Shown here one piece after another: positions 44,585 to 51,472 of a DNA stretch of 64,000 nt; the first letter of the stretch is position 1; each line of letters starts with the position of its first letter. A program made the translations under genes and the position numbers. The notes under the pieces are model-generated. The model worked only from the letters and a program-made list of their open reading frames with translations, searched no databases and was not told the DNA's origin. This stretch comes from an uncultured Clostridia bacterium (GTDB lineage Bacteria > Bacillota > Clostridia > Oscillospirales > Ruminococcaceae). Where the stretch lies: positions 1 through 64,000 of the forward strand of contig CANQHA010000009.1 of assembly GCA_947623585.1 (NCBI GenBank), given 5' to 3'.

Positions 44585-44666
44585 ATCTCGGCGCTTTTTC
44601 AACGCCGCAGAGTATTATAGCACATCGGGGCGAAAAAAGCAAGGGGTTTTTGAAAATAATTTTGAA

Positions 44667-44695
44667 TTGACTTTCGGGGCGGCGTGTGTTAGAAT
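44667..44695 (+). promoter_or_regulatory. Promoter of the rRNA methyltransferase gene
   Basis: TTGACT, 17 nt, TAGAAT lie 28 nt before the TTG start. Confidence 0.7.
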
Positions 44696-44723
44696 TTTCT
44701 TAGAAATTTTTGGGGGCGAGGCT

Positions 44724-45611
44724 TTGGAAAACGGCAATTTTCGGGCGCTGTGCGATATTCTGCGCGAAAGCTATGGCGATCGCGCCGACGAGGCCGTTGC
44801 GGGGCTTTGCGAGGAGCGGCTCACCACGCTCAGGGTCAACACGCTGAAAACCTGCGCGGACGATGTTTTCAAGAGCCTTCGCGCCGCAAATATCCGCTTC
44901 TCGACAGCGGCGTGGAGCGAAAACGCCGTCATCATCGAAAATGCGCATGAAAGCGATATACGCCGGCTCGACATCTATCGGGAGGGCAAAATTTATCTGC
45001 AAAGCCTTTCCTCGATGATCCCGCCGATACTTCTTGACCCGAAGCCCGAGGACGCTATTCTTGACATGGCCGCCGCGCCCGGAGGAAAAACCACTCAGCT
45101 TGCAGCTCTTTCTGGCGGAGCAGCAGCGATCACCGCCTGCGAGAAAAACAAAATTCGCGCCGAACGCCTCAGATTCAACCTCGAAAGGCAGGGCGCGAAC
45201 CGCGTCACCGTGATGGTCTGCGATTCTCGAAAATTGGACGACCGCTTCTTATTCGACAAGATACTTCTTGACGCGCCTTGCAGCGGCAGCGGAACCGCCT
45301 CAAACCGCAGATGCGATTTCACCGAGCAGCTTTATCGGCGATGCTGCGAGCTTCAGGCGGAGCTGCTCAAAAAAGCGCTCAGGCTGCTTAAACCCGGGCG
45401 CAGAATGGTCTATTCGACCTGCTCCATTCTCCCCGAGGAGAACGAAAACCTGCTTTTGAAGATACTTCCGAAATTTTCGGCTAAGCTGGCGCCGATACCC
45501 GAAAACGCTTTTTCGGGCGCAAAAAGGCTTCCCTGCAAAATTCCCGAAGCGCTTCTAATTATGCCGGACAGACTTTACGAAGGCTTTTTCGCCGCTATTA
45601 TAGAAAAATGA
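44724..45611 (+). CDS. RsmB/NOL1/NOP2/Sun-family rRNA cytosine-C5 methyltransferase
   Basis: The enzyme would methylate a cytosine in rRNA (or tRNA) with S-adenosylmethionine. Motif I is LDMAAAPGGKTTQLAAL. The two conserved cysteines are in LLDAPCSGSGT and VYSTCSILPEEN. The 295-residue length is shorter than RsmB (no NusB domain) and RsmF, so the exact site is not assignable. The start is taken as TTG at 44724, since the longer frame begins in the -35 box and GGGGGCG lies 5 nt before the TTG. Confidence 0.85.
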   Translation: MENGNFRALCDILRESYGDRADEAVAGLCEERLTTLRVNTLKTCADDVFKSLRAANIRFSTAAWSENAVIIENAHESDIRRLDIYREGKIYLQSLSSMIPPILLDPKPEDAILDMAAAPGGKTTQLAALSGGAAAITACEKNKIRAERLRFNLERQGANRVTVMVCDSRKLDDRFLFDKILLDAPCSGSGTASNRRCDFTEQLYRRCCELQAELLKKALRLLKPGRRMVYSTCSILPEENENLLLKILPKFSAKLAPIPENAFSGAKRLPCKIPEALLIMPDRLYEGFFAAIIEK

Positions 45612-45620
45612 GGTGACATT

Positions 45621-46956
45621 ATGAAGGCTCTTATTCTTTCCTGCAACACCGGTCAGGGACATAACTCGGTCTCGGGCGCGGTAGCTCAGGCTCTCGAAAA
45701 GAGGCGTTTTGTGCGAGACCGCCGACGCCCTCGGATTTGTGTCGGAATGGGCTTCAAAAACCATCTGCGAATGGCACACAAGGCTTTACCGATATTTTCC
45801 GAAGACCTCAAGCAACGGTTACAGCTTCATCGAACAGCACCCCGAGCTTTTTGACAGGCGCTCCCCCGTTCACAAGCTGCTCTGCCTCGGCGTTGACAAG
45901 CTCTATAACTTCATCTCGGAGGGCGGCTTCGAGATAGTTATCTGCCCGCACGTTATCTCGGGGCTTATGCTCACCGAAACGATAAGACAATACCCCGAGG
46001 CGGCGCTGAGGACCTGCTTTATCGCGACCGATTATACCTGCTCGCCGATGTGCGACGAAAGCGACCTCGACCTGTACTTTATCCCCGCAAAACAGCTTGC
46101 GCCCGACTTTGAGGCGATAGGGATATCTCCCGAAAAAATCGTCGTCACCGACGGAATACCCGTCAGAGAGGACTTCTATCAAAAAAAGGAAAAAGCCGCC
46201 GCAAAACGCGAGATAGGGCTTCCCGAGGACTGCCGACACGCCGTCATGATGTTCGGCTCGATGGGCTGCGGCCCCATTCCGAGGCTGACGCAACTGATCT
46301 CGGAGAAGCTGCCCGAAAATTCGTTTTTATCCGTCGTCTGCGGAACTAACGAAACGGTCTTCAAAAGGCTTCAGAAGGACTTCGCCGCCGTCGGAAACGT
46401 CAGAGTGCTGGGGTTCGTTAAGGATATCCCGACGCTGATGGATTCGGCCGACCTTTTCATCACAAAGCCGGGCGGGCTTTCCACCGCGGAGGCCTCGATA
46501 AAACGCCTGCCGATGCTTTTGGATAACGCGGTATCGGGCTGCGAACAGTATAACCTTGAATTCTTCTGCGATGCGGGCGCCGCCGCTACGGCAGAGGGCG
46601 AGGAAAATATCGCCGAAATGTGCAGAGAACTGCTCTCGGACGGCGAGCAGCTCGAAAAAATGTCGCGGGCGCTCACAAGGCCGCATATCGCCGCCGAACA
46701 GATCGCCGACGCGCTTCTTGACGGGTTCGAGCCCAAGGGCGCTCCCGAGATAGCGAACGATTTCGTTTATTGGCGCGAGCGCTGCAAGCTCACTCAGCCG
46801 CAGATGGCGAAAATTTTCGGGATCCCTCCGCGAACGCTGAAAAATTGGGAGACGGGAAGGACCGAGCCGCCGGCTTATATCAAAAGGCTGATAATCGCCG
46901 AGCTGAAAAGGCTGAGCCGAAGGGTCGAGCAGGCAAGGGAAATCGAAGATGAATAA
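45621..46956 (+). CDS. Glycosyltransferase (MGDG synthase/UgtP-like) fused to HTH domain, frame-disrupted
   Basis: The N-terminus ALILSCNTGQGHNSVSGAVAQALEKR lies in one frame and the rest (LCETADALGFVSEW onward) in another; the switch is near 45699-45711. One extra base (or two missing) in GAAAAGAGGCG explains it. The product has an MGDG_synth domain and a GT28-type C-domain (FITKPGGLSTAEASIKRLPML), as in diacylglycerol glucosyltransferases. A C-terminal XRE-type helix-turn-helix follows (RERCKLTQPQMAKIFGIPPR, then NWETGRTEPP). The fusion is unusual for this family. It may be a pseudogene, a sequencing error, or translated from an internal start. Confidence 0.75.
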
Positions 46957-46960
46957 AATT

Positions 46961-46980
46961 AGCCCCCGAGGTATCGGGGG
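46961..46980. terminator. Hairpin after the glycosyltransferase gene
   Basis: CCCCCGA pairs with TCGGGGG around GGTA. It has no T run and directly abuts the -35 box of the first small RNA. Confidence 0.5.
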
Positions 46981-47009
46981 TTGACAAAGCGGAGAACGTG
47001 TACTATAAT
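46981..47009 (+). promoter_or_regulatory. Promoter of small RNA 1
   Basis: A consensus TTGACA, 17 nt, TATAAT promoter with no open reading frame behind it. Confidence 0.8.
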
Positions 47010-47015
47010 AACAGC

Positions 47016-47095
47016 AGAGAGCCGTACGGCTCACCGAAAGTTTATGATTATAAGAAATAACCGTCGCTTTGGTAGAGCTGGGCGGTTATTTCTAT
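47016..47095 (+). ncRNA. Putative antitoxin-type small RNA 1
   Basis: The predicted RNA of about 80 nt starts with GCAGAGAGCCGTACGGCTC and ends in the hairpin AAATAACCG/CGGTTATTT with a CTTTGGTAGAG loop segment and a T-rich tail. Promoter, 5' palindrome, loop and terminator are all repeated in the second small RNA 120 bp downstream. It has no adjacent toxin of its own and may act in trans. RNA ends are inferred from promoter and terminator. Confidence 0.65.
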
Positions 47096-47102
47096 TTTGT
47101 AC

Positions 47103-47131
47103 TTGACAAAATACAGAAATTATGGTATCAT
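47103..47131 (+). promoter_or_regulatory. Promoter of small RNA 2
   Basis: TTGACA, 17 nt, TATCAT. Confidence 0.75.
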
Positions 47132-47137
47132 AATTGC

Positions 47138-47220
47138 AGAGAGCCGTACGGCTCAACCGGTTTTGATTATTTCAAAAGAAAGTAACCGCCACTTTGGTAG
47201 AGTCTGGCGGTTACTTTTTT
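47138..47220 (+). ncRNA. Putative antitoxin RNA, convergent to the toxin mRNA
   Basis: The predicted RNA of about 82 nt carries GAGAGCCGTACGGCTC at its 5' end and the hairpin GTAACCGCC/GGCGGTTAC with a CTTTGGTAGAG loop at its 3' end, followed by TTTTTT. Its 3' part is antisense to the end of the 23-codon frame on the other strand. Its ACGGCTC can pair with GAGCCGT in the toxin leader. The arrangement matches the par/Fst type of type I toxin-antitoxin locus, with convergent RNAs sharing a bidirectional terminator and 5' repeats. Confidence 0.7.
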
Positions 47221-47282
47221 ATGGTTTTGAATATCTCAAGCACGATAAATGCCAAAATAATGATAAGTATCAGCTCTTCCAT
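47211..47282 (-). CDS. 23-residue hydrophobic peptide, candidate type I toxin
   Basis: The frame encodes 23 residues: MEELILIIIL, a hydrophobic core continuing AFIVLEIF, and a basic end KTIKK. It would form one short membrane helix with a positively charged C-terminus, as in Fst/TxpA-like toxins. A very strong AAAGGAGGTGG site lies before the ATG and is sequestered by the preceding GCCTCC (hairpin GCCTCC-GAAA-GGAGGT). A consensus promoter drives it. It is shorter than normal gene-caller limits. Toxicity is inferred from architecture only. Confidence 0.75.
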   Translation of the reverse strand: MEELILIIILAFIVLEIFKTIKK

Positions 47283-47333
47283 TCGCGCCACCTCCTTTCG
47301 GAGGCTTCGCCGCCACGGCTCTCTGCTTTTTGC

Positions 47334-47362
47334 ATTATATCACGCTTGGCAGATTATGTCAA
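47334..47362 (-). promoter_or_regulatory. Promoter of the toxin mRNA
   Basis: On the minus strand TTGACA, 17 nt, TATAAT: a full consensus. The transcript starts near 47327 and includes GCAGAGAGCCGTGG in its leader. Confidence 0.85.
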
Positions 47363-47374
47363 CTTTTGTATAAA

Positions 47375-47401
47375 AATGCCCCCGAGGTCTCCCTCGGGGG
47401 G
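47375..47401 (-). terminator. Terminator of the 47.4-48.2 kb gene
   Basis: CCCCCGAGG pairs with CCTCGGGGG around a short loop, followed on the minus strand by CATTTTTATAC, 18 nt after the stop. Confidence 0.75.
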
Positions 47402-47419
47402 TGGGTTTAAACGGTTGAA

Positions 47420-48190
47420 TCACCCTTTTTTGAGCGACTGAGCAAGGCTGCGCAAATCGCTGATACTTGGCTCGTTATACGAGGTAATCAAGTCGGCTAA
47501 CGATTCAAACTTGAGCTTGTAGCTGTCGTTTATATCCGTTGCTCTGAGCCTGTCAAGCAGAACCGATTTCAGCGCTTTTGAGGTCTCGCCGCTCATTACT
47601 CCTGCGTCGCACCGCTCTATTGCGTTGACGATCTGCTCCAATGAAAAATGATTGAAATCGACAGGTTCCGGCTTGATGTCGTCGTAGAGCTTCTCGTAAA
47701 ACGCGATTAGCTTCTGATTCGTGGCTTCGCGGTGTACCGCTACGTCGCGAATGGCTTCACACCTTGCCTGATTGGCAATGTCGCCGACGCCGTCGTCTAA
47801 AACCAGACTGTCCAAAACGCTAATCGCTTTAAAGATGTGCTCGTTGTCCTGCTGAATCTTTTCGATCTGCGAAAGAATGTAGCCGACGGTGAGTTCGGGT
47901 TCTGAGCCGCTCATCTTGCCGCTCATTTCTTCGATATCTTCGATTTTCTCGATTTCTTCGATAGCTTCCGCGACGGGCTCGACCGGCTTGACAGTTTCAT
48001 TGACGTTTGCTTTTATTTTGTTATCAGACATTTTTGTATCCTCCATAATATCCGGCGGACACGCAAGGCAAATCGTATTATCGTCTACGAAGCGTGCCCT
48101 GCCTTTTTTAACAAGACCTCTTGCCCTTTTCGGGTAGGTCGCTTCATATTCTTTACCTTTTTCGTCGATAACGGAAATGTTTTTTTCTAT
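47420..48190 (-). CDS. Conserved Clostridial protein of unknown function, possible ATA start
   Basis: An uninterrupted frame runs from 48190 to the stop at 47420. The first ~48 codons (EKNISVIDEKG, YEATYPKRARGLVKKGRARF, DNTICLACPPD) look like the conserved N-terminal domain of a Clostridial family of unknown function. A glutamate-rich linker and a mostly helical domain (about 100-256) follow. The codon at the expected start is ATA, 9 nt after GGGGG; there is no ATG, GTG or TTG between them. Internal ATGs at 48046 and 48031 (GGAGG 8 nt before the latter) could make a short form without the domain. A changed start codon or regulated start is possible. Confidence 0.65.
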   Translation of the reverse strand: MEKNISVIDEKGKEYEATYPKRARGLVKKGRARFVDDNTICLACPPDIMEDTKMSDNKIKANVNETVKPVEPVAEAIEEIEKIEDIEEMSGKMSGSEPELTVGYILSQIEKIQQDNEHIFKAISVLDSLVLDDGVGDIANQARCEAIRDVAVHREATNQKLIAFYEKLYDDIKPEPVDFNHFSLEQIVNAIERCDAGVMSGETSKALKSVLLDRLRATDINDSYKLKFESLADLITSYNEPSISDLRSLAQSLKKG

Positions 48191-48307
48191 GGGTTCCGAC
48201 CCCCTTTATTGACGCGGATTTCGTTTTTTGTTATGAGTGTCTTCTCCGATCCTTTTTTAACTATAACAGACGTTAAATAAATTGTCAAGAAAATTTTTAT
48301 TTTCCTA

Positions 48308-48336
48308 TTGACAAAACTGTTATTACTGTGTATACT
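48308..48336 (+). promoter_or_regulatory. Promoter of the GntR-ABC operon
   Basis: TTGACA, 17 nt, TATACT lie 42 nt before the GTG start. Confidence 0.8.
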
Positions 48337-48349
48337 GTGAATATACAGT
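48334..48349 (+). promoter_or_regulatory. Probable GntR (YtrA-type) operator
   Basis: A perfect ACTGT-N6-ACAGT inverted repeat overlaps the -10 box and start site, with two more ACTGT copies just upstream (48316, 48325). The position fits autorepression by the GntR protein. Confidence 0.6.
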
Positions 48350-48378
48350 TTGCGCAACTGACGGAAAGGAGCTTTTCG

Positions 48379-48750
48379 GTGAACATTTTTATTGACAACA
48401 AAAGCGGCGCGCCTATCTATGACCAGATTTACTCTCAGATAAAGGCGGCGATAATAAGCGGCGAGCTTAAAGAGGACGACGCTCTGCCCTCGATACGAAG
48501 TCTTGCGAAAGACCTCAGAATAAGCGTTATCACCACAAAACGCGCATATGAGGAGCTTGAACGCGAGGGGTTTATCTATACCGTTGCGGCAAAGGGCTGC
48601 TTTGTTGCGCCTAAAAACACGGAGCTTCTGCGCGAAGAAACCTTAAGGCAGATAGAAAACAAAATGGACGAGATCATAAAGCTCTCGTCGAGCGCCAATC
48701 TTACAACAGACGACCTTATTGAAATGATTAAAAACTTAACGGAGGAATAA
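48379..48750 (+). CDS. GntR family transcriptional regulator, YtrA subfamily
   Basis: The winged-helix domain (6-75) contains GAPIYDQIYSQIKAAIISGELKEDDALPSIRSLAKDLRIS and EELEREGFIYTVAAKGCFV. The short C-terminal tail (about 50 residues) with helices marks the YtrA group, whose members repress ABC operons. The start is the GTG at 48379 with AAAGGAG 7 nt upstream. It heads a four-gene operon with an ATPase and two membrane proteins. Confidence 0.9.
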   Translation: MNIFIDNKSGAPIYDQIYSQIKAAIISGELKEDDALPSIRSLAKDLRISVITTKRAYEELEREGFIYTVAAKGCFVAPKNTELLREETLRQIENKMDEIIKLSSSANLTTDDLIEMIKNLTEE

Positions 48751-49599
48751 ATGATGACAAACGCTGTTGAAATCAAAAATCTCACAAAAAAATACAAGGA
48801 CTTTACCCTTGACGACATTACGCTGAACCTGCCCTCGGGCTGCATTATGGGTCTTATCGGCGAGAACGGCGCGGGAAAATCAACTACCCTGAAGCTGATT
48901 TTAAATATGATTTCCCGCGACGGCGGCGAGATAAAGCTCTTCGGAAAAGACAACCGCGAATCGATCAAACTCGCAAAAGAAGACATCGGCGTGGTACCGG
49001 ACGAGATAGGTATTCCTGTTTCGCTTAACGCAAAACAGGTCGGAAAAATCATGGCGAACATCTTTAAAAACTGGGACGAAAAGGTTTATTCAAACTATCT
49101 TGAAAAGCTGGCGGTGCCGGAAAAAAAGAAATTTCAGGCGCTTTCAAGAGGAATGAAAATGAAGCTCGGCATCGCGATAGCGATGTCGCACGACCCGAAG
49201 CTGCTGATTTTGGACGAGCCGACAAGCGGTCTCGACCCTGTTGTGCGCGACGAGGTGGTTGATATGTTCAACGACTTCACCCGCGACGAAAATCACTCGA
49301 TACTTATTTCTTCACACATAGTCAGCGACCTTGAAAAGCTCTGCGACTATATCGCTTTTTTGCACAAGGGCAAGCTGATGCTCTGCGAGGAAAAGGACCG
49401 TCTCAAGGAAGAATACAGGATAGTCCGCGGCTCGAAAGAGGATATTTCGGATATCCCCGAAAGCGCCGTCATCGGCAAAAAAGTCACGCCTTACGGGGTC
49501 GAGGCTATCGTTCACAAAAACGCCGTGCCCTCGGGAGCAGAAGCGGGCGCGGTGGATATCGAGCAGCTGTTCGTTTTTATGGTGAGAAAAGAGGGTTAA
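48751..49599 (+). CDS. ABC transporter ATP-binding protein of the YtrA-type operon
   Basis: Walker A GENGAGKST, signature LSRGMKMKLGIAIAM, Walker B LLILDEPTSGLDP and the H-loop SSHIVSDLEK are present. The C-terminal extension (about 215-282) is typical of YtrB-like ATPases. GGAGG lies 6-9 nt before two adjacent ATGs; either may be used. The gene touches the regulator stop. Confidence 0.9.
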   Translation: MMTNAVEIKNLTKKYKDFTLDDITLNLPSGCIMGLIGENGAGKSTTLKLILNMISRDGGEIKLFGKDNRESIKLAKEDIGVVPDEIGIPVSLNAKQVGKIMANIFKNWDEKVYSNYLEKLAVPEKKKFQALSRGMKMKLGIAIAMSHDPKLLILDEPTSGLDPVVRDEVVDMFNDFTRDENHSILISSHIVSDLEKLCDYIAFLHKGKLMLCEEKDRLKEEYRIVRGSKEDISDIPESAVIGKKVTPYGVEAIVHKNAVPSGAEAGAVDIEQLFVFMVRKEG

Positions 49600-49601
49600 T
49601 T

Positions 49602-50237
49602 ATGAAAGGTTTATTGCTTAAAGATTTTTATGTTGCGGCGGGTACCTGCTGGCCTTATCTCTTGGTTTTGATATTCTTCGGCGCAATAGTGGCGTTTGGC
49701 GGAGCAAGTCCGTTTATTATTCTTGTCGGAGCGTATCTTATGTCGATGGCGTCGATGAACGTTCTTGCGACCGACGAGCGGGCAAAATGGCATATTTTCG
49801 CCGATACCCTGCCGGTGACAAGGGTCCAGGTGGTCGCGGCAAAATATATTTTAACGCTTATTCTTGCGGCTTTTTCGGCGGCGGTGCTCGCTTTGTCCGG
49901 ATTTATAAGAACGGTCAACCCTGCTCTTGCCGGCGAGGGATATACCTTCGCAGAGGCGTTATCGGCGCTGAGCGTTTTGCCGCTGACGGCCTCTTTTGCG
50001 TCGCTGTGTATGCCGTTTATCTTCCGCCTTGGGTTTGAAAAGGGACGGATAGCTTTCGTGGTGCTCTGCGTAATGGCGGGCATGGGCTGCGGAATTATTT
50101 CATCATTGAGCGGCGATGACTTCCCTGCTATAAATATACCCGCGAATATAACGCTGATAATTCTTGCCGTTAGCGCGGCGGTGTTTGCCGCGTCGTGGGC
50201 CGCCTCGACGGCGCTCTATAAAACAAGGGAGTTTTAA
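49602..50237 (+). CDS. ABC-2 transporter permease
   Basis: The 211-residue protein has six predicted helices. Its N-terminus KGLLLKDFYVAAGTCWPYLL and the segment ATDERAKWHIFADTLPVTRVQVVAAKYI are typical of the ABC-2 permease family next to YtrA-type regulators (PF13346). It starts 2 nt after the ATPase stop. Confidence 0.85.
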   Translation: MKGLLLKDFYVAAGTCWPYLLVLIFFGAIVAFGGASPFIILVGAYLMSMASMNVLATDERAKWHIFADTLPVTRVQVVAAKYILTLILAAFSAAVLALSGFIRTVNPALAGEGYTFAEALSALSVLPLTASFASLCMPFIFRLGFEKGRIAFVVLCVMAGMGCGIISSLSGDDFPAINIPANITLIILAVSAAVFAASWAASTALYKTREF

Positions 50238-50239
50238 TT

Positions 50240-50893
50240 ATGAAAGCTGTTATTCAAAGCGATTTTTACTGCTCAAAGGCGTCTACCGTGTTTTACATGA
50301 TCTTTATGCTCACTTTCGCGGTGCTTGTCTGCGTGGGAATGCCCCCGCTTCTGACGCTGTTTCCGTTTGCAATGTTTAATTTCCCGATATTTCAACGCGC
50401 TCAGATCGCGGAAGGCTGCGGCTGGGAGAAATATCTCACCGCCTCGGGCATGAGCCGAAAAGCGCAGGTCTCGGCGAGGTTTTCGGAGTCCGCCGCCGTA
50501 AACCTCGGCACCGCGGCGGTCTTTACCGTCGCCATGGCGATAAACACCCTTTTCGTTAAAGAGGATAATATTCTGTCGCCCGCGCAGATATTCATGTTCG
50601 TCGCGCTCGATATCTTTGTCGGCGCGGTGTACAGCCTGCTGGTCGCGGTTTATTATATCATCTCAGACCCGAAGACAAGAAGCGCGGCGTATATTATCGC
50701 GCTGCTTGCGATAATGTTTCTGCCGCAGCTTGCACTGCACACGAAAAGCGATGAAGCGGCGCAGCTCCCGCTGATGGATTTGAGCGCAAAAAGCGCAGTC
50801 TTGTGCGGCGCGGCACTGCTCGCCGCAGCGGCGGCGGTCTACGCGGGGCTGTATGCTGCGGCAGCGGCGAGGTTTGAGAGGAAGGAGATGTAG
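50240..50893 (+). CDS. Second ABC-2-like permease of the operon
   Basis: The 217-residue protein has six helices and the same N-terminal plan as its neighbour (KAVIQSDFYCSKASTVFYMIF). It has a helix-capping block ERKAQIAEGCGWEKYLTASGMSR-like (RAQIAEGCGWEKYLTASGMS) matching the neighbour's cytoplasmic loop. The pair probably forms a heterodimer. Confidence 0.8.
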   Translation: MKAVIQSDFYCSKASTVFYMIFMLTFAVLVCVGMPPLLTLFPFAMFNFPIFQRAQIAEGCGWEKYLTASGMSRKAQVSARFSESAAVNLGTAAVFTVAMAINTLFVKEDNILSPAQIFMFVALDIFVGAVYSLLVAVYYIISDPKTRSAAYIIALLAIMFLPQLALHTKSDEAAQLPLMDLSAKSAVLCGAALLAAAAAVYAGLYAAAAARFERKEM

Positions 50894-50909
50894 GGGGGGA
50901 AAGTGAGAG

Positions 50910-51132
50910 AGCCCCCGCCCCTCGAGGGCAACATAAGCGGGTTTTGCAGCCAATCGAACTTCGCCGCCATGCCGAATCGGCGTCTCGTTCTCTTGGACAA
51001 AACCCGCTTCTGTGGCACAAATCCCCTGCGGGGCTTTGTGCGCATGGAGCTTTCAGGAAGATAGCGGAACGGGGGTGGGTGACTAAACGATAGTATCCAC
51101 ATTTTCCGGCGAGGAAAATATGGATACCTTTT
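50910..51132. repeat. Half element with nested structured insert
   Basis: The palindrome GCCCCCGCCCCTCGAGGG is broken by an insert with AAGCGGGTTTTG/CAAAACCCGCTT arms, as in the copy at 11541. It ends with GGGGGTGGGTGA and the ATCCACATTTTCC hairpin. A decayed left end (GGCTGAGCAGGGAAAAGG) is at 51205. The remainder of the gap to 51472 is AT-rich and holds no gene I can support. Confidence 0.7.
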
Positions 51133-51472
51133 AAGCGGTCGGTTCAGGTTGCGGCGAAAGTAAGTGTAAAGCAACGAGCGCTGAGGTTGCATTTGCGCCA
51201 GCGGCGGCTGAGCAGGGAAAAGGAATTTAATTTTTCCGCGCGCTACCGATAGCACAATATTAAATATATTTGCTATAAGAGCTTAGCACGAGGTATTCAT
51301 ATTTTTTCCATTATTCAGAGAGCATGGGCTATCTGATTTTTGTTGCCATTTGGTTGCCAATGGATCTATATCGTCAGCTTGAGTTTAGCTTGACTTGCTA
51401 TATTGTAATCATGTTTTGAACTTTTACTTTTGATAATCTAATTCCTAAGTGAAGTTTAGTAAGACTATTCCA

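Noticed and set aside
44667..44723. N-terminal extension of the rRNA methyltransferase from TTG at 44667
   Set aside because: That TTG is the -35 hexamer of a good promoter, so it is not transcribed from it.
46999..47100. Protein-coding gene behind the perfect promoter at 46981
   Set aside because: No start with a ribosome binding site; the short transcript ends in a hairpin, matching the second small RNA instead.
9751..51132. CRISPR array made of the recurring palindromes
   Set aside because: Copies are kilobases apart, not regularly spaced, with no unique spacers and no cas genes.
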